Shown: positions 15,201 to 28,048 of the stretch, piece by piece
How the letters are laid out: the number at the start of each line of letters is the position of its first letter
Position numbering within the stretch: the first letter of the stretch is position 1
Assembly: GCF_024679245.1 (NCBI RefSeq)
Contig: NC_090178.1
Coordinates: 19,183,713 to 19,247,712, forward strand
Length of the DNA: 64,000 bases
Direction of reading: 5' to 3'
Source: Pseudorasbora parva
Lineage: Eukaryota; Chordata; Actinopteri; Cypriniformes; Gobionidae
Position numbers and translations under genes: made by a program
Notes under the pieces: generated by a model
Database searches by the model: none
What the model was told of the DNA's origin: nothing
What the model saw: only the letters and a program-made list of their open reading frames with translations

Positions 15201-16172
15201 TGAGAGCTGAGGTAATCGCGACTACATTCGCGGCATACATTCACAACGCGAGTTCAGTCTGGCACGCGTTTCAGTTCATGCCTTTGCAAGCTTAACTTTC
15301 ATAGAAATTAATTTGAGAAGTTAAAAGACTTACATTGCTCACCATAGCTCCGTTTAAATGATCCTGTCTGCAAGCTGAGCTCTCCCTGCCAGCTGAGTGT
15401 TATCTCCCCATCCCCCATGCGCAGATTCAAAACATGCGGAAATAGCTCCCTCTGCTGGCTGTAGTCTTTAGCCTCTGGGCAATCATTCCTCCTATGATGC
15501 AAAAATCGTCATTTTGCATCATAGGAGGAATTTTTCCAGAAATAAAATGCATAAATCTCTTGTCTCAGGGAGATATGAGGGGGGAAAGCACAATAATTTG
15601 AATATTCTCCAGGGTTTCTACTGATACAAAGCCATATGCTAATCGCTGAAGTAACCCTTTAAGCTCAGAGGCTTTTAGAAGCTGTGTTTTGAAATCGGGC
15701 CATCACTATGTCTATATTTAAGTTTTTTTTGCACACAAAAACTATTCTCGTCGCTTCATGAAATGATTGTACAACCACTGTTTTAGATGGGCTTTGTAAC
15801 GACGTCTTTAGTGCTTGAGAGAGGAAATGACTTTGGTGTCAAAGAAGGCCTGTCTGAGCCATCGAATAACAACACAAATATCTATATGTATTATATATGT
15901 ATATGAATAATAATAGATTATTCATTCATAATAAAAACAGTGTGGAAAAAACAACAGCATTGTCTTTAAAATGTGGCTTTTCTATTATTAAAAACACAAG
16001 TGTATTATGAGACCTCTTTAAGACTTTAGCTTAAGGATCTTGAGAAATGCAAGAACAAAAAAAACTTTTGAATTCCTAAAAATAAAATGAATGTATGTAC
16101 ATTTTAAGTCCATTTTTTATGCTGGCAATATAATTTTAATTAAAAATAAGTAAAAAACAAGTCCCTTCATGT

Positions 16173-16233
<61 letters not shown>

Positions 16234-19200
16234 CTCTACCTCTACCTCTACCTTTACCTTTACCTTTACCTTTACCTTTCTGACTCTAGAATGAACCAGC
16301 TCGGACCATTTGGCACTACCAGTATTTGAGCTGGCCGGATCACGGCGTGCCACAAGAGCCCGGTGGAGTTCTTAGCTTTCTGGAGCAGGTCAACATCAAA
16401 CAGCACGAACTGTCCTCATCTGGACCCATGATCATTCACTGCAGGTGCTTACTCACAATAACATCATCTTCCACTTGGGGGCTTCATGAGCACAAGAGTG
16501 ATGTCATGCCATTTCAGATGTCCATAAAACATATACTCTTAGAAGAAAATGATCCATAGAACCTTACATGATTTTGTCAGGCACTTCATATATAGAACCC
16601 TATAGGGGTTCTCACCATTGGAGCATTTTATAGATTTAGTTTTAATTAATTACATTTATTTTGATTACATTTTGATAATTAAACAGCTCATAAACATACT
16701 TTGTCCCTAAACATTTATTTAACATGTTAAACATGAAAGTAATGTAAGCATTTAAGGCATTCTTCTTATGTTGAACCTTTTTAGCATAAAGGGTTCTTTG
16801 TATTCAAGAAACTTAGGGTTCTATATTAGAACCCCATTTAACCGTCACACCAAGAACGATAATCATAAAGATAACTATAACAATAACTGTATTAGCTCTC
16901 ACCAATACACAATATTTTTCTGTTTATTATAAGGGTGCGTTAGAGTTGTCGTGTGCTGCTTTAAATGTTTAAGCTCTTTAAGGTGGATTCTGAGTGGCTG
17001 TTGTTGGATTTTAACATTTATCAGCTGGACGAATTCATTCTGAAAGTGATTCCAACAATAATGTTCCTCTGTGCCATTTTCATATAGTTATAGAAATATA
17101 TCCTTATCGTTATCAATGTAGGTATCATCCTTGTTGTGAACAGGCCATAAGAGAGTAGATCTGAATATTCTTGACTTTTTATGGACAGCATTCAATGGTT
17201 GGTTTAAATGCAATTTATTTTGTGACTCACAAAAAACATCACTGGGATAATACATAATTCATCTTTTTGTTTTGGACTGGTCACTCCAAATTGTTTTAAA
17301 AAGATAATTTTAGCATATGCAGTTTATATATATCTTTTATTTTTTTATTTTATAACAGTGAGAACATTGTATTACATTTCATGTCATTTCTTGGTATGAA
17401 ATGTAATACATGCTGAAAAGTTGAACAATAGTCACACCATTTAGCATCTAGTATCACAGTACATGCTTGAACTTCTCATGATCTCTCACTTCCCACACTA
17501 AACCTTTAAATTAATAGTTTGTTTACTTCTTAGTAAAATGTGCTATGGGATATTCAGTGTCTCATGACCTCTAAAAGCTGGAAGAGATAGTTTTAATGTG
17601 TTGTTGCTCAATGTGTTTTGGCAGTGCTGGTATTGGACGGACGGGAACCATTGTGGTAATCGACATGCTTATAGATTCGATTGATGCTAAAGGTGAGGAC
17701 CCTTTTTTGAGGTTTTTGAACCTGAATTTTACTGTGTAAAAACTGCTATTTGTGAGGCTTTAAAAGTCAGCAGGCTGGAATTCGGAAGGTTGCTTGTTCA
17801 GTCACCAAAATATTAGCTATTTTGACCCTCAGAAAAGCACTTAAAGGGATATAGTGTCTTTCTTCTGTTGAACACAAAAGATGATTATAAAGAATGTTGG
17901 TAGCCAGACAGTTGACGGTAGCCATTGACTTTCATAGTATTTGTTTTCTACTATGATAGTCAATGGGGCCCATCAACTGTTTGGTTACTAACATTCTTCA
18001 TAATATCTTCTTTAAACAAAAGAAAGAAGCTCATTCAGGTTCGGAACAACTTGAGGGTTAGTAAATGATGACAACATTTTCATTTCTGGGTGAATCTTCA
18101 AGGATTTTCCCAGTAATATTTCTATGGCAACATCACATAAAAGGTCATGGGTTTGATTCCCAGGTAATGGATAAACTTATTAAATGAATACCTTGAATAA
18201 GCGTCTGCCAAATGCGCTCATATATAAATTCTTAACTCAGTGGAGAAATTAGTGTATTTAAGATGTAAATCCTGGGCAGTTTTGTATAAATTCCAGCTCT
18301 TAATGAGAGGTTTACAACTTTAAATAAGCACAAAAACATTCTAGAGACAGGGTCAGTATTGTTTCAATATTCATCTTCGTCTCTTAACAATAATGAATGT
18401 TGCCATTTTAGATCAGGGCATGAAAAATAATAATCTTATCACAGGTCAGCTCTCTCAGCAGGAGACTCATTATTAATCATCATTTTTATCGCAACTTAGG
18501 TTTAATGCAGTGCATTCACATTGATTAAAGCATTATAATCCAGTGGTCCAGTTTTTTTTTTTTTTTTACACAAATCAATACACTTAATCTTATAATCTTA
18601 TAATAGGCTTATTTTTAGATGTTGCAACCACATTTCACATGGACACCTCAGGGTGGTACTTTATTATGAACATGGTCATGATTATTAAAAAAAATCTAAA
18701 GATGTTGTCTGTTTCAGGTTTGGACTGTGACATCGATATCCAAAAATGTATTCAGATGGTTCGAGAGCAGCGGTCTGGCATGGTGCAAACCGAAGCCCAG
18801 TACAAGTTCATCTACTTGGCTGTGCTACAGTATATAGATTCAACTAAGGTCACACGAAAAGCTGTCATGGTAAGAAAATGGTTGAGGATCATGGAAAGAG
18901 GTTTTTGAAATGAAATTAAGGGAATAAAGGGAAATGAAACCAGGTATTTTGCACTGGAAATGAATAATATTTAGTTTGTGGTCAGTAAGATTTTTTAAAT
19001 ACAGAAATTAATACTTTTATTCAGCAAGGAAACAATAAATGGATTTATAGTGTTAAAAAAGATTTCTAATTCAAGCAAATGCTGTTCTTTTGAACTTCAT
19101 TCTGAAAGAAAACTAGCAAGTTTTCCACAAAAATATTAGCAGCACAAATTTCTGAAGGATTATGTGACACTGAAGACTGGTGTAATAATGCTGAACATTC

Positions 19201-19329
19201 AGCTTTGACGTCACAGGAATAAAATATACTTGAAAATCGATTCAAATAGTAAACAGTTACTTTAGATTCTAATATTTTACAAAAATTCCAGTTTTCACTG
19301 AGACTTGATTTGAGACTTAAGAGACTATC

Positions 19330-19406
<77 letters not shown>

Positions 19407-22077
19407 CATAGACTGACAGACAGACAGATGGGGCTGATACCAATACCGATTTTAATAGACAGTTATTGAATGATACTGTTATTCGCTTGCTCTCTTCTTT
19501 CGGACCCTGGACCACAAAACCTAACCATAAGTAACACAGGTTTATTTGTGGCAATAGCCAACAAAACATTGTATTGGTCAAAATTTAAATAAAAAAAAGT
19601 ATTTTATGCCAAAAATCATTAGGATATTAAGTAAAGATCATGTTTCATAAAGATATTTTGTAAATTTCCTACTATAAATAAATGGGAAATGTATAATTAG
19701 TGTATAATTATATACACTAATTATATACATAATTAGTAATGTATAATTATATATGCATTACTAAGGACTAAGGTGATTTTCTTAATATTTAGATTTTTTT
19801 TGCACCCTCAGATTCCATATTTTTAAATATTGCCCTATCCTAACAAACCATACATCAATGGAGAGCTTATTTCAGCTTTCACATGATGTATAAATCTTAA
19901 TTAAAAAAATTACACCCTTATGAGTGGTTTTGTGGTTCGATGGTCACATTTGGACTTCTGTCATTAAATTCGATTGTGTTTTGATCATGTTTTAAACAGC
20001 AAAGTTCAAAAACGCATGTGTAAGGCCTCCCAAATCATCCCAATGGAGGCTAACGATGGTGGGTAAAGGTCGATGCACGTTCTGTCTTTTCAGCTTCGAA
20101 AAGGGATTTTATTCCAATTCTTTTTTATCTGACTCCATTTAATCACAATTTCGAATTTAGGTTAGAATGCCAAATGGTTATTTGGTCATTTATTTATATT
20201 TAATAGTTTAACCGCACATTTAATTATTCTGTTTAACCCTTTGTTAAAATTATACTCGTTCATAACCTGAATAATTCCAGAGCAAGTCAGAATCAATCAA
20301 AGTGTAACAATTTATTAAAAGTCAGGTAAATGTATAACGTATAATAATCAATTCAAAGGTAGCCTAATCCATATAACATCAAATACTCTGAAGTAAAGAT
20401 TGAAATATATACCTGACTTCTGAAAATTACATAATGCTGGGTTATCTTGAGACGTCCAGCATTACGGGCTGACCTGTTTACAGTATCGAGCCCTGATCTC
20501 TTTGCAACATTCCTAAACTCTGCAGCATATTACAAATAATTATGACGTATACAAATTTGGACCCAAATGTGGGGTGCAAAGCTAAAGTGGTTACATACCC
20601 AGATAATTCAATAGGTTTAACCAAATGGTGGTTACTATGGTAATTAGATTTTGTCCCCAATCAGAATTTGTGTTTGAATGGGTTCTCAACATCTGTGGAG
20701 GAGGGCATTTATTTACATACAGGGGACATCCTGTATTATAGATCTGTGAGAGGTCACCTTCTTACTGGCATACAATATTTTTTTAACTTATTAAAACTTC
20801 TTGGAGGTTTTTATTATAGCTGGGAGAATGAGATCACTTTACCAGAGACATTTCAAATGATAGTAAACACATATATTTTTTCATTGTGCACACTTAACGT
20901 TATATAGCTTTTGTACGTGTCTTCCTGGAGGGGGAAAAAAGGCAAATACAGGTGGTAATATGCAGTGTGAGGGTGAGGTGTGAGTGTATCGGTATGGTGT
21001 CGCAGGAGAGTGTTTAAATGTTAATTATTAGGAGAGTTCTTTGTTTCTCGGGCCAGACCTCCTGGCACCGGCCTTACACATGAAATAATTTAAAGTTTAT
21101 TTTGCTGATCTCTGTGTGTGTGACTTTCCAGCCAATCAGAATCAAGTATTCAGGCGGACCATGGTATAAAAACTATAAATGTATTGTTTTGCTAGTACAA
21201 TATGTAAGATTTTTGGATTCAATGTTATATATTTTGATGACTTGTGTATTTTGGGACTTACTTTATCCCAAATGTTTCTAAGAATGTTTAAATCCAGAGA
21301 AATAAGCATTTTAACCGGGACATGGACTGTGTCTATGCGTCGCCTATCAATGGCATCATAGCCATGTTACAATCAATATTTTGTAGAAACCATGGAATCA
21401 CCAAAGACGCTGTAATATATTGTGTGTTGTATTAGACAGGCTAGCAACTGTTTGGATGCATTAATTCACAGAAAACGAATCCTTGTTATATAGCTCAATG
21501 CAGTCTTATCGTTTAAATTTAGTTTTCTTGAGTTACCACAAGTACCATGTTTTACCATGCTTAATATCGATCTAGCTTACTGCAATGTGCAAAGTGTCTC
21601 ATGGTAGCTGCCGAGCGAACGCACAGAGTAGCATTATAACAGAACTTTCAACACACTCAAATAATGCATCTAATAATTATGATAAAACAGCGCTGCGTTA
21701 CTCCACATACACATAATACAATCCAAGGCGTCATCAAGCTATGCCTTTGTTTTGAAAAAGCGTACTCTATTGGTGAAAAATACATATTGTGGTTTAAATG
21801 TTGAAACCTATAATAAACTGAATAGTTATTTGTTATATATAACAAGCGCTGAGCGCATCCGTCTGTAGTTCAGCGCCAGCCAAAGCACGGAAGCACATTT
21901 GAATGTAGCAGTTGGGGTGCACTGAACGTTATCACACTGGTGTGATCATACACGGTACAGGGTTACTCTTAGACTGTGCAACAGACATTATACAAGAATG
22001 GCCACACAGTGCTTTCATGCAGTTAAATAATAAACCATTGGTTTGATATATTGGCCTTTTTCATGCTGCAGCTGATA

Positions 22078-22159
<82 letters not shown>

Positions 22160-23055
22160 TATTTGCCCTAGATTTATAGCTTATCAAAGTCAACACTGTA
22201 AAAAAGAAGATAAGACTGATATCTAGTTCTGTCTCTCTTGTTTAGTATTGCTATTGATTTTTAAAAATATTTTACTTTCTGCTACAGGAAACAGAGACTG
22301 AATATGGAAACCTTTCGATTCAGCCTAAACACCAGAAGGCCAGTCGCAAAGCGTCTGCAAAGTGAGTATGCAATTGAGACGTTAGCTTGTAGTGTATCTT
22401 CAAATACTCCCACAAATGTAAAGAGACATTCCTCCCCGTATCTTCCCTAAACCAATGACCACTTTGTCGGTTCAAAGATCTCTCTCACACGGCCCTTCTG
22501 CTTACACAAGCTTTTTGGAAGCCTTAGAACCGTTGTGCAATATCCCATTGAAAAAGAAAGAGAAGGATTGAGTTGGGCTTTTTATCTCAGATCTCGTATT
22601 GTATCAGTTTGACCTTTTAACTAATCATTGGCTTACTGGACAAAGTTTGGCAACTTTCTCTCAAAGTTCTCTCTTTCTCACATGTATGTGGGTTAAGTCA
22701 GATTTTAGCTAAAGGTGCTGACAAAAACATTTAAACTGCAGTAAATGGCAAATAAAATGAGAGCTTACTAAAACAACTTAATGTATGACATATTCAAATC
22801 TAACAGTGTTTAAATGAAAATGTTCATATCCAAGCATTGCAGTGGACTTCTTGCTTGTTTCTCTAGAAGTTGGGATGATTATAAGGATTGCTACAAGTTA
22901 GTGACTAATCTGTTATGCTTACCCCACCCCATCCCCCACTCTTTTTTTCCAGAAAAAATGAAGATGTTTATGAGAATCTGGCAGCAAAGGGAAAGAAAGA
23001 TGTCAAAAAGCAGAAATCAGAGGAAAAGAAGAGTGGATCTGTCAGGAAACGATAA
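8620..23055 (+). CDS. ptpn6: SHP-1-type protein tyrosine phosphatase, 3' part of gene (12 exons)
   Basis: Exons read: 8620-8800, 10803-10919, 11456-11587, 13329-13425, 13590-13669, 13767-13913, 14128-14262, 16290-16444, 17625-17692, 18718-18869, 22288-22361, 22953-23055. All have AG/GT borders and joined phases, giving 479 residues. Seen: C-terminal SH2 domain ([22 protein letters not shown]), then the PTP domain with the pTyr loop (KNRYKNILP), WPD loop (WPDHGVP), catalytic signature [10 protein letters not shown] split by an intron, and Q-loop ([10 protein letters not shown]). The tail keeps both tyrosines (EYGNL, VYENL) and a basic end (SVRKR). Family knowledge: SHP-1 is a cytosolic phosphatase recruited by ITIM-bearing receptors to damp immune-cell signalling. 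The tail and short linker fit PTPN6 better than PTPN11. The first codon (Arg) is split, so coding continues upstream; the N-SH2 exons were not found in 1-8619. Gene identity very sure; exon edges likely within a few bases. Confidence 0.95.
9160..9252. repeat. (CATA)n microsatellite
   Basis: Tetranucleotide run with two small interruptions, in the ptpn6 intron after the first visible exon. Confidence 0.96.
9254..10802. other. ptpn6 intron, repeat fragments
   Basis: No coding signal seen. 10205-10385 matches 59549-59801 in part (GGGGAC..TTCCATAGGC, CCCCCTACACT, CATTCTGCATTTTTACTTT), so it is a dispersed repeat. Confidence 0.5.
12121..12691 (-). pseudogene. LINE reverse-transcriptase C-terminal fragment
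   Basis: The minus-strand frame at 12691-12317 reads [18 protein letters not shown] and later [15 protein letters not shown], with [14 protein letters not shown] near its end. This is the usual end of fish non-LTR retrotransposon polymerases. It has no RT catalytic core and is a dead 5'-truncated copy inside a ptpn6 intron. Its 3' flank (12121-12316) is a dispersed repeat tail. Confidence 0.75.
14505..15868. mobile_element. Palindromic MITE carrying a second, nested element
   Basis: The arm at 14505-14700 (GATGGCTCAGACAGGCC, CACTAAAGACG, AAAGCCCATC) is inverted at 15785-15868. The centre has been opened by another element (14883-15662). Confidence 0.75.
14883..15662. mobile_element. TTAA-flanked element with inverted ends
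   Basis: Begins TTAA-AGGGGTACTTCAGCG and ends CGCTGAAGTAACCCT-TTAA; the 15-bp ends match with one or two changes. TTAA duplications suggest piggyBac-type mobilisation. No transposase inside (780 bp). It contains a palindrome around 15500 (GATGCAAAA / TTTTGCATC). Confidence 0.75.
16174..16282. repeat. ptpn6: (CT)n + (TACCTC)n + (TACCTT)n tract abutting a ptpn6 exon
   Basis: (CT)n at 16175-16230 is followed by hexamer repeats up to 16280, directly before the acceptor CTGACTCTAG at 16289. The repeat therefore supplies the polypyrimidine tract of the WPD-loop exon. Confidence 0.95.
16555..17150. repeat. Two adjacent MITE-like palindromes in a ptpn6 intron
   Basis: 16555-16850 has inverted GGTTCTATAT/AGAACCCTATAG-type ends; 16855-17150 has inverted AACGATAATCA/TTATCGTTATC ends. 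No coding content. Confidence 0.45.
17845..18100. repeat. Palindromic interspersed repeat
   Basis: AGAATGTTGGTAGCCA and GTTACTAACATTCTT, and GCCATTGACTTTCATAG and CTATGATAGTCAATGG, pair as inverted arms around about 17945. Confidence 0.65.
19331..19402. repeat. (TA)n microsatellite
   Basis: Uninterrupted TA run in the ptpn6 intron between 18869 and 22288. A diverged copy of the 4215-4760 repeat lies just upstream (19150-19240). Confidence 0.97.
19500..19955. repeat. Dispersed repeat with inverted halves
   Basis: Begins CCCTGGACCACAAAACC and ends GGTTTTGTGGTTCGATGGTC region; the ends are loosely inverted. No gene content. Confidence 0.5.
19956..22080. other. ptpn6 intron without recognised exons
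   Basis: Unique-looking and repeat DNA. 21180-21900 shares a block with 27120-27660 (ATGCATCTAATAATTATGAT versus AATGTATCTAATATGAT), so both are copies of one unidentified dispersed repeat. Confidence 0.4.
22081..22156. repeat. (TA)n microsatellite
   Basis: Uninterrupted TA run about 130 bp before the ptpn6 exon at 22288. Confidence 0.97.
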
Positions 23056-23263
23056 AAATAAGATGAGAGAAGATGAGATTTAATTAAGCTTTGTATTTGT
23101 ACAGCTTATTTTAAAATACAATTTCAGCTGTTTTACAGACATACTGTTTAAAAGAAAACTGAACCAGGAATTTTTCAAAGATGTCAAAATATTTGATCTT
23201 ATCCAACAAACTTTCTATATTGTTTTCTCTGTGTGTATTTGTGCCATTTTTAATATTTAGTCA

Positions 23264-23269
23264 AATAAA
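23264..23269 (+). terminator. ptpn6: AATAAA polyadenylation signal of ptpn6
   Basis: AATAAA lies about 210 bp after the ptpn6 stop codon. Further AATAAA copies at about 23302 and 23325 could be alternative sites. Confidence 0.6.
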
Positions 23270-23349
23270 TTTTGAAGCAAATTCACTAAGTTGTAATTGA
23301 TAATAAATCATCCACTCACTCTGTTTTAATAAAAGTCTAAAGACTGGTC

Positions 23350-24562
23350 AAAGTTAACCCGGGCCATTACGGCTACAATCTGTAATAAAATAAAGTCATG
23401 TTTGCATAGAATGTTTAATTTTCCAGGATGTTATTGTAACAGCAAGACAGAAAGGAAAGGTTGATGTCCTGGTGAGATGATACGCACTAACTCTGGCCTG
23501 ATGCCTGTGAGATGAACCTGTTTCATTCTTATTCTGGACATCAGAGAGTGAGCCCCATACAGGGCTGACCCCGTTTGACCATGGGGCACAGTGGGGGGAA
23601 ACATTATGAGAAATTAATGAACTTTACAGAGATCCACATGAGCTGTGGTGAGAAAAAAAAAAAATGTTACATTTCCAGAAAAAAACAAAAAAATTCTCTA
23701 CATAATTGATAAACATTTAAAATCACCTTCTCACATTTAGTACATTTTCATTGTTTTCACATTTAGTACATTTTCATAATGTGCAGTGCTATTTTAATAT
23801 CTTTTTTTAGTAGTATTTTTATTTATAATATTTTCTGTTTTATTTTCGTTTTTTGCAATTTAATGTTTTACTTTTTAAAAAAAAGCGAAATTGTTTTTTT
23901 TTAAGTTTTTGTATAAAGTTTAACATCATAATATTTTTATTTTTAATATTTTATTTTATTACAGTTCATCTTTATATTATAAGTTGAGTGAGACTTCATG
24001 GTCTCAAGCTGTTCTATCACCATTCACCAGTGGTAATCTGAATTTTAGATCACACATGTTGGCCTAAATGCATTACTATTTCTGAAATTGTTTACGGTCA
24101 AAATGAATCATTCTTTTGGTGTGTATTTTATAAAGTTACTATTTGATAAAAGCTCTGGATAACCAGTCCACCAAACCAAGAGAGGCTGGATTTGGCTATT
24201 CTGTTCAGAATTGAGTTGGTCTGGGAGGAGTCACATCTGCTTTCGGGTTTACATAGAGAGCACGAACCTGAGCTCGGTCATGGTTCGTTGTGCAACGGAA
24301 CATCACGGAATAGATTCCCGGAAACACTGACCACGGATTCTGCTCGGTGTCTACACTTCTTGTGCTGTTAGGACAACGAGGAAACGGCGTCAATCGCGCT
24401 ATTATTTAACCAAATTAACTAACGTACAATGCGATAGTGCTGCCTGGAGACACGGATTCAGATCCATACGGATAACCAAAGGGGAAAAGTGAGCCAACAG
24501 AGTTTAGTCAGATTAATTTCAATTCAAACGAAAGAAGGAAAAAACAAAACAAAACACCGACA
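23350..24562. other. Intergenic region ptpn6-rbp5
   Basis: The 5' UTR and promoter of rbp5 must lie here, but no clear TATA box or transcription start is visible. AT-rich runs at 23640-23960; no coding signal. Confidence 0.5.
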
Positions 24563-25959
24563 ATGTCCAAACCTAATTATACTGGCATTTACCACATGGT
24601 TTCCCAGAGTAATTTTGAGGAATATCTGGCGGCTTTGGGTAAGCTACACTATGTTTTATATTTTTGTTACTTTCTCTCAGTTTTGCAGTCTAAGCATAAT
24701 AAGTGAGCTCAAGAGTGACTCACTTTGATTGTAATTTGATTCTTGTGTTGACTGCGATGCCTTCAAACTTTTGTGAACCTGACTCCCTTTATTTTGGGTT
24801 AATGAAATGAAATACAGTCTAATTATCATCTTGTCTTCAAGAATACATTTATTAACTCTGAGTATATCTCATCATGGTAAAATGAAAAATGTCCTCATAT
24901 TGTTAAAAAAATCTTTATTTATTTTTTACAAAAATCTGTGGAACACAAAATGAGAAATTTTTAATGACATGCTTGTCTGCATTTGCAACAATGGGGCTTT
25001 TGAGCTTGACAAGCAGCATAAAAGTATCATAAAAAATATCCATACATCTCATGCACCATATTCTAAGTCTTCTGAATTTGACAAACAGACTGAAATGCAA
25101 ATAGTTTCTCACTGATAATCTTATCCAGTGGCCGGTAAACCACTGCAATGAGAACACTGAATCAGTTGAACTCAATATCATTATCTTATTCCAGAACAAA
25201 TCTTATATTAAGCTAAATCAATACGCTTATTCATATAAACTCTCTTTCTGTTCTCATCAGATGTTAATTACGCATTAAGGAAAGTTGTCTGCATTCTGAA
25301 ACCCAGCAAACATATTGAACATGATGTGAACACTGGCAAAATGAATATTAAGACAGTCACTACCTTTAAGAACTTCGACATGGACTTCACTTTAGGACAG
25401 GAGTTCACTGAAGACCTGGGACCAGTCGATGGGCGAAAGTGCCAGGTCTGTGGGGTTCTTTTTTTGTTTGCACTACTCAGTTTTGGTATTCTCCTTCTCG
25501 TCAACCCATTTGAAATGTATTTGTGGGTAGCATGGGCCCCTTTAAAAGGAACAACCACCAGACAAAGGAGTGTGGGAAAGTGTGGTATGTGTGGTGCTAA
25601 TGGATAATGTTCTCCATATGTTTCAGACCACAGTGGACTGGGACGGTGATAAATTGGTCTGCGTGCAGAGAGGAGAGAAAGAGGGCAGAGGCTGGACACA
25701 TTGGTTAGAAGGAAACCACCTCCATTTGGTAAGCAATTTGGCTTGCAGAAATACTTAACATATACAATGTGTTATCTAGTGTCTGGAGGACTTTTAAAAA
25801 AGGAACTTAAATGTAAAACTGGACAAAATGTTTTGATAACTATATGTACATTTTTTCAAATAACATAATAATAGGGGAGTACTATTAATTGATTGACATT
25901 TAATAATAGTGATAAACTAAAAGTGTATATATATGTATATGTGAACTGTGTATAATTGT

Positions 25960-26042
<83 letters not shown>

Positions 26043-26148
26043 TCATTAATGTATATATTAAAAATATTTGCATGTGTATACTGTATATAAATATATTTAA
26101 ATAATTTATATTGTATATAAATATAGATATTATATATTTTTCTTAAAT

Positions 26149-26186
<38 letters not shown>

Positions 26187-28048
26187 TTATATATACATGA
26201 TAATTATATACAGGACATTAAATTGATCAAAGGTGATAGTAAATGCATTTATAATGTCACAAAACATTTCTATTTCAAATAAAAGCTGTTCTTTTGAATT
26301 TTATATTTATTTACATTTATCAAATAATATGTTGTGAATATTGATGAATGTTTCTTTTCATTCTTTTCACTGAAGCAAATCAGCATACAGGATTTAAAAA
26401 AAAAAATGCACACATGCAGACCTGTTTACTTTATTTTCATATTTGGCAACTTTTGTGAAAAACTACCCCTTTTAAGGGTAGTCCTATAGTGATTTTCAGA
26501 GGGAGGGATTTGGTAACACTGTTTAACAGACTCACACTTCTGAAGTGAATCATTCATGTGAGGTTGCTGTGTTGCGTGGTCACACAAATGTTTCATTTGT
26601 TTGTAAGCATTGCGGTGTAAAAACAAGTAATTTTAAACCTTTGAATCGCAGTTAGCAGCAAAAGACAACTCATTTCTCCATTTGCTCGAGACAGTTTCTG
26701 ACCGCTGTCTGAGAGACGCAGACAATTCCGCTTCTCACAGTGTGTTAGTTTTGAATCGAGTTATATTTGGCACTTGAACAGTTACCTGTCAAAATGCCCA
26801 TCTTTGCAAGTATCCTTGTAAACGTATTCATGTCTTAAATAAAAGTAAACGGTCAGCGCTTAAAGCGACAGCTATCTTAATTTTCCTTTTGTCTGTCATT
26901 CATATTAATCAAGCAACAAAAGAGAGAAAATCTCTCACTGCTCTTGACTAATCCACTTTTCCTTTTCTTTGTCACCATTTTCACTCCTGACGCGTTTGCA
27001 CCCCTGTAGAATGATTTCTGAAGGATCATGTGAGACTGAAGACTGGAGTAATGATCTGGAAAATTCAGCTTTGCCTTCACAGGAATAAATTAAATTTTTG
27101 CAATAAAATATCCAAAAACCACCAGGCTAGTGTTATATATTTTGTTCAGTTGAGTTCTTACGATATCTCAAATGTTTCCAAATATTTCTGAATTGTGAGG
27201 GAGTTGCCTGTCAATTGCGTCATATCTGAGTAACCCTCGATTTCCGCTGAGCAAACGCAAAGAGTAACGTCATAACATCATTTTAAACACACTTAAATGT
27301 ATCTAATATGATAAACAGAGCTACGTTGACCATTACCTCATACTCATGACCGGAAAAGCGTAAATGGCGCCCGCGACTGTCCCATCATAATAAAAAGCCA
27401 TGTGTTGCGCTTCCATCGCTCCAGCGGCCTTGCTCAGCTCCTCAACACTTAGTCCTGCTCTGCTTTATACTACATTAACGTTTAAAACGCATCCATGAAC
27501 ATGATTTCTGCCCGAAGTCCTATCCCGATTCTTTCCCACGAGCTGTGAGGTGAAGACCACATTTCCCAAGATTCTGTGCTTGAACATGGCATCATCAAAC
27601 TACGCCTTAGTTTTGAATAGGCGCCTTCTAGCGGACGGAAAAGTTATATAGCGTAGCTTTAAGTTGTTATAATATTTCACAATAGTATTTGTTTTTGATC
27701 AAATAAATACGTTTGTGAGCATAGGAGACTTCTTTTAAAAACCAAAACTCTTGCCTGGTTTAATTGAATGGTTCTTTTCATTTAAAGAGCCAGAACATTC
27801 ATTTTAGGAATATAGTTTCCATGAAGCAACCCTGGTATTCCAAGGCTTTACTTGGAAGCACAATGTTGGTAGGACCTTCTCTCAATGTCTGCAATTCTTG
27901 AATTAATCCTGACCACTGGGCTACTACTATGTATCTCTCACAATGTCATTCATCCTTTTTCTTCTCTCACATATCTATCTCTTTCTCTCTGCAGGAGATG
28001 AGGGCTCAGGGTGTCACTGCCAAGCAAGTCTTTAAGAAGGCTGAATGA
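24563..28048 (+). CDS. rbp5: Cellular retinol-binding protein, RBP5/CRBP-III type
   Basis: Four exons: 24563-24638, 25261-25445, 25627-25728, 27995-28048; total 417 bp, 138 aa plus stop, complete. The four-exon layout is that of the intracellular lipid-binding protein family. Residues 8-25 ([18 protein letters not shown]) fit the cytosolic fatty-acid-binding protein signature. The C-terminal half ([34 protein letters not shown]) matches CRBPs. The ligand-pocket position that is Gln108 in CRBP-I/II is His112 here (RGWTHWLEG), as in RBP5 and RBP7. RBP5 is preferred because human RBP5 lies near C1R/C1S and PTPN6 while RBP7 does not. Role from family: cytosolic carrier of retinol. Exon 2 carries about two extra codons compared with human RBP5, and its donor (GTCTGT) is weak. 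The start is the first ATG, in the context ACAATGT. Confidence 0.9.
25960..26185. repeat. (TA)n and (GT)n microsatellites in rbp5 intron 3
   Basis: TA run at 25965-26040 and GT run at 26153-26183 separated by AT-rich DNA. Confidence 0.96.
27000..27660. repeat. Dispersed repeats in rbp5 intron 3
   Basis: 27005-27100 is a copy of the repeat at 4215-4760 and 19150-19240 (CTGAAGACTGGAGTAATGAT, ATTCAGCTTTGCCTTCACAG). 27120-27660 matches 21180-21900 in parts. Confidence 0.5.

Noticed and set aside
24205..24393. Minus-strand frame upstream of rbp5
   Set aside because: No domain, no splice partners; probably rbp5 leader or promoter DNA.
25268..25699. 143-aa minus-strand frame
   Set aside because: Antisense shadow of rbp5 exons 2 and 3.
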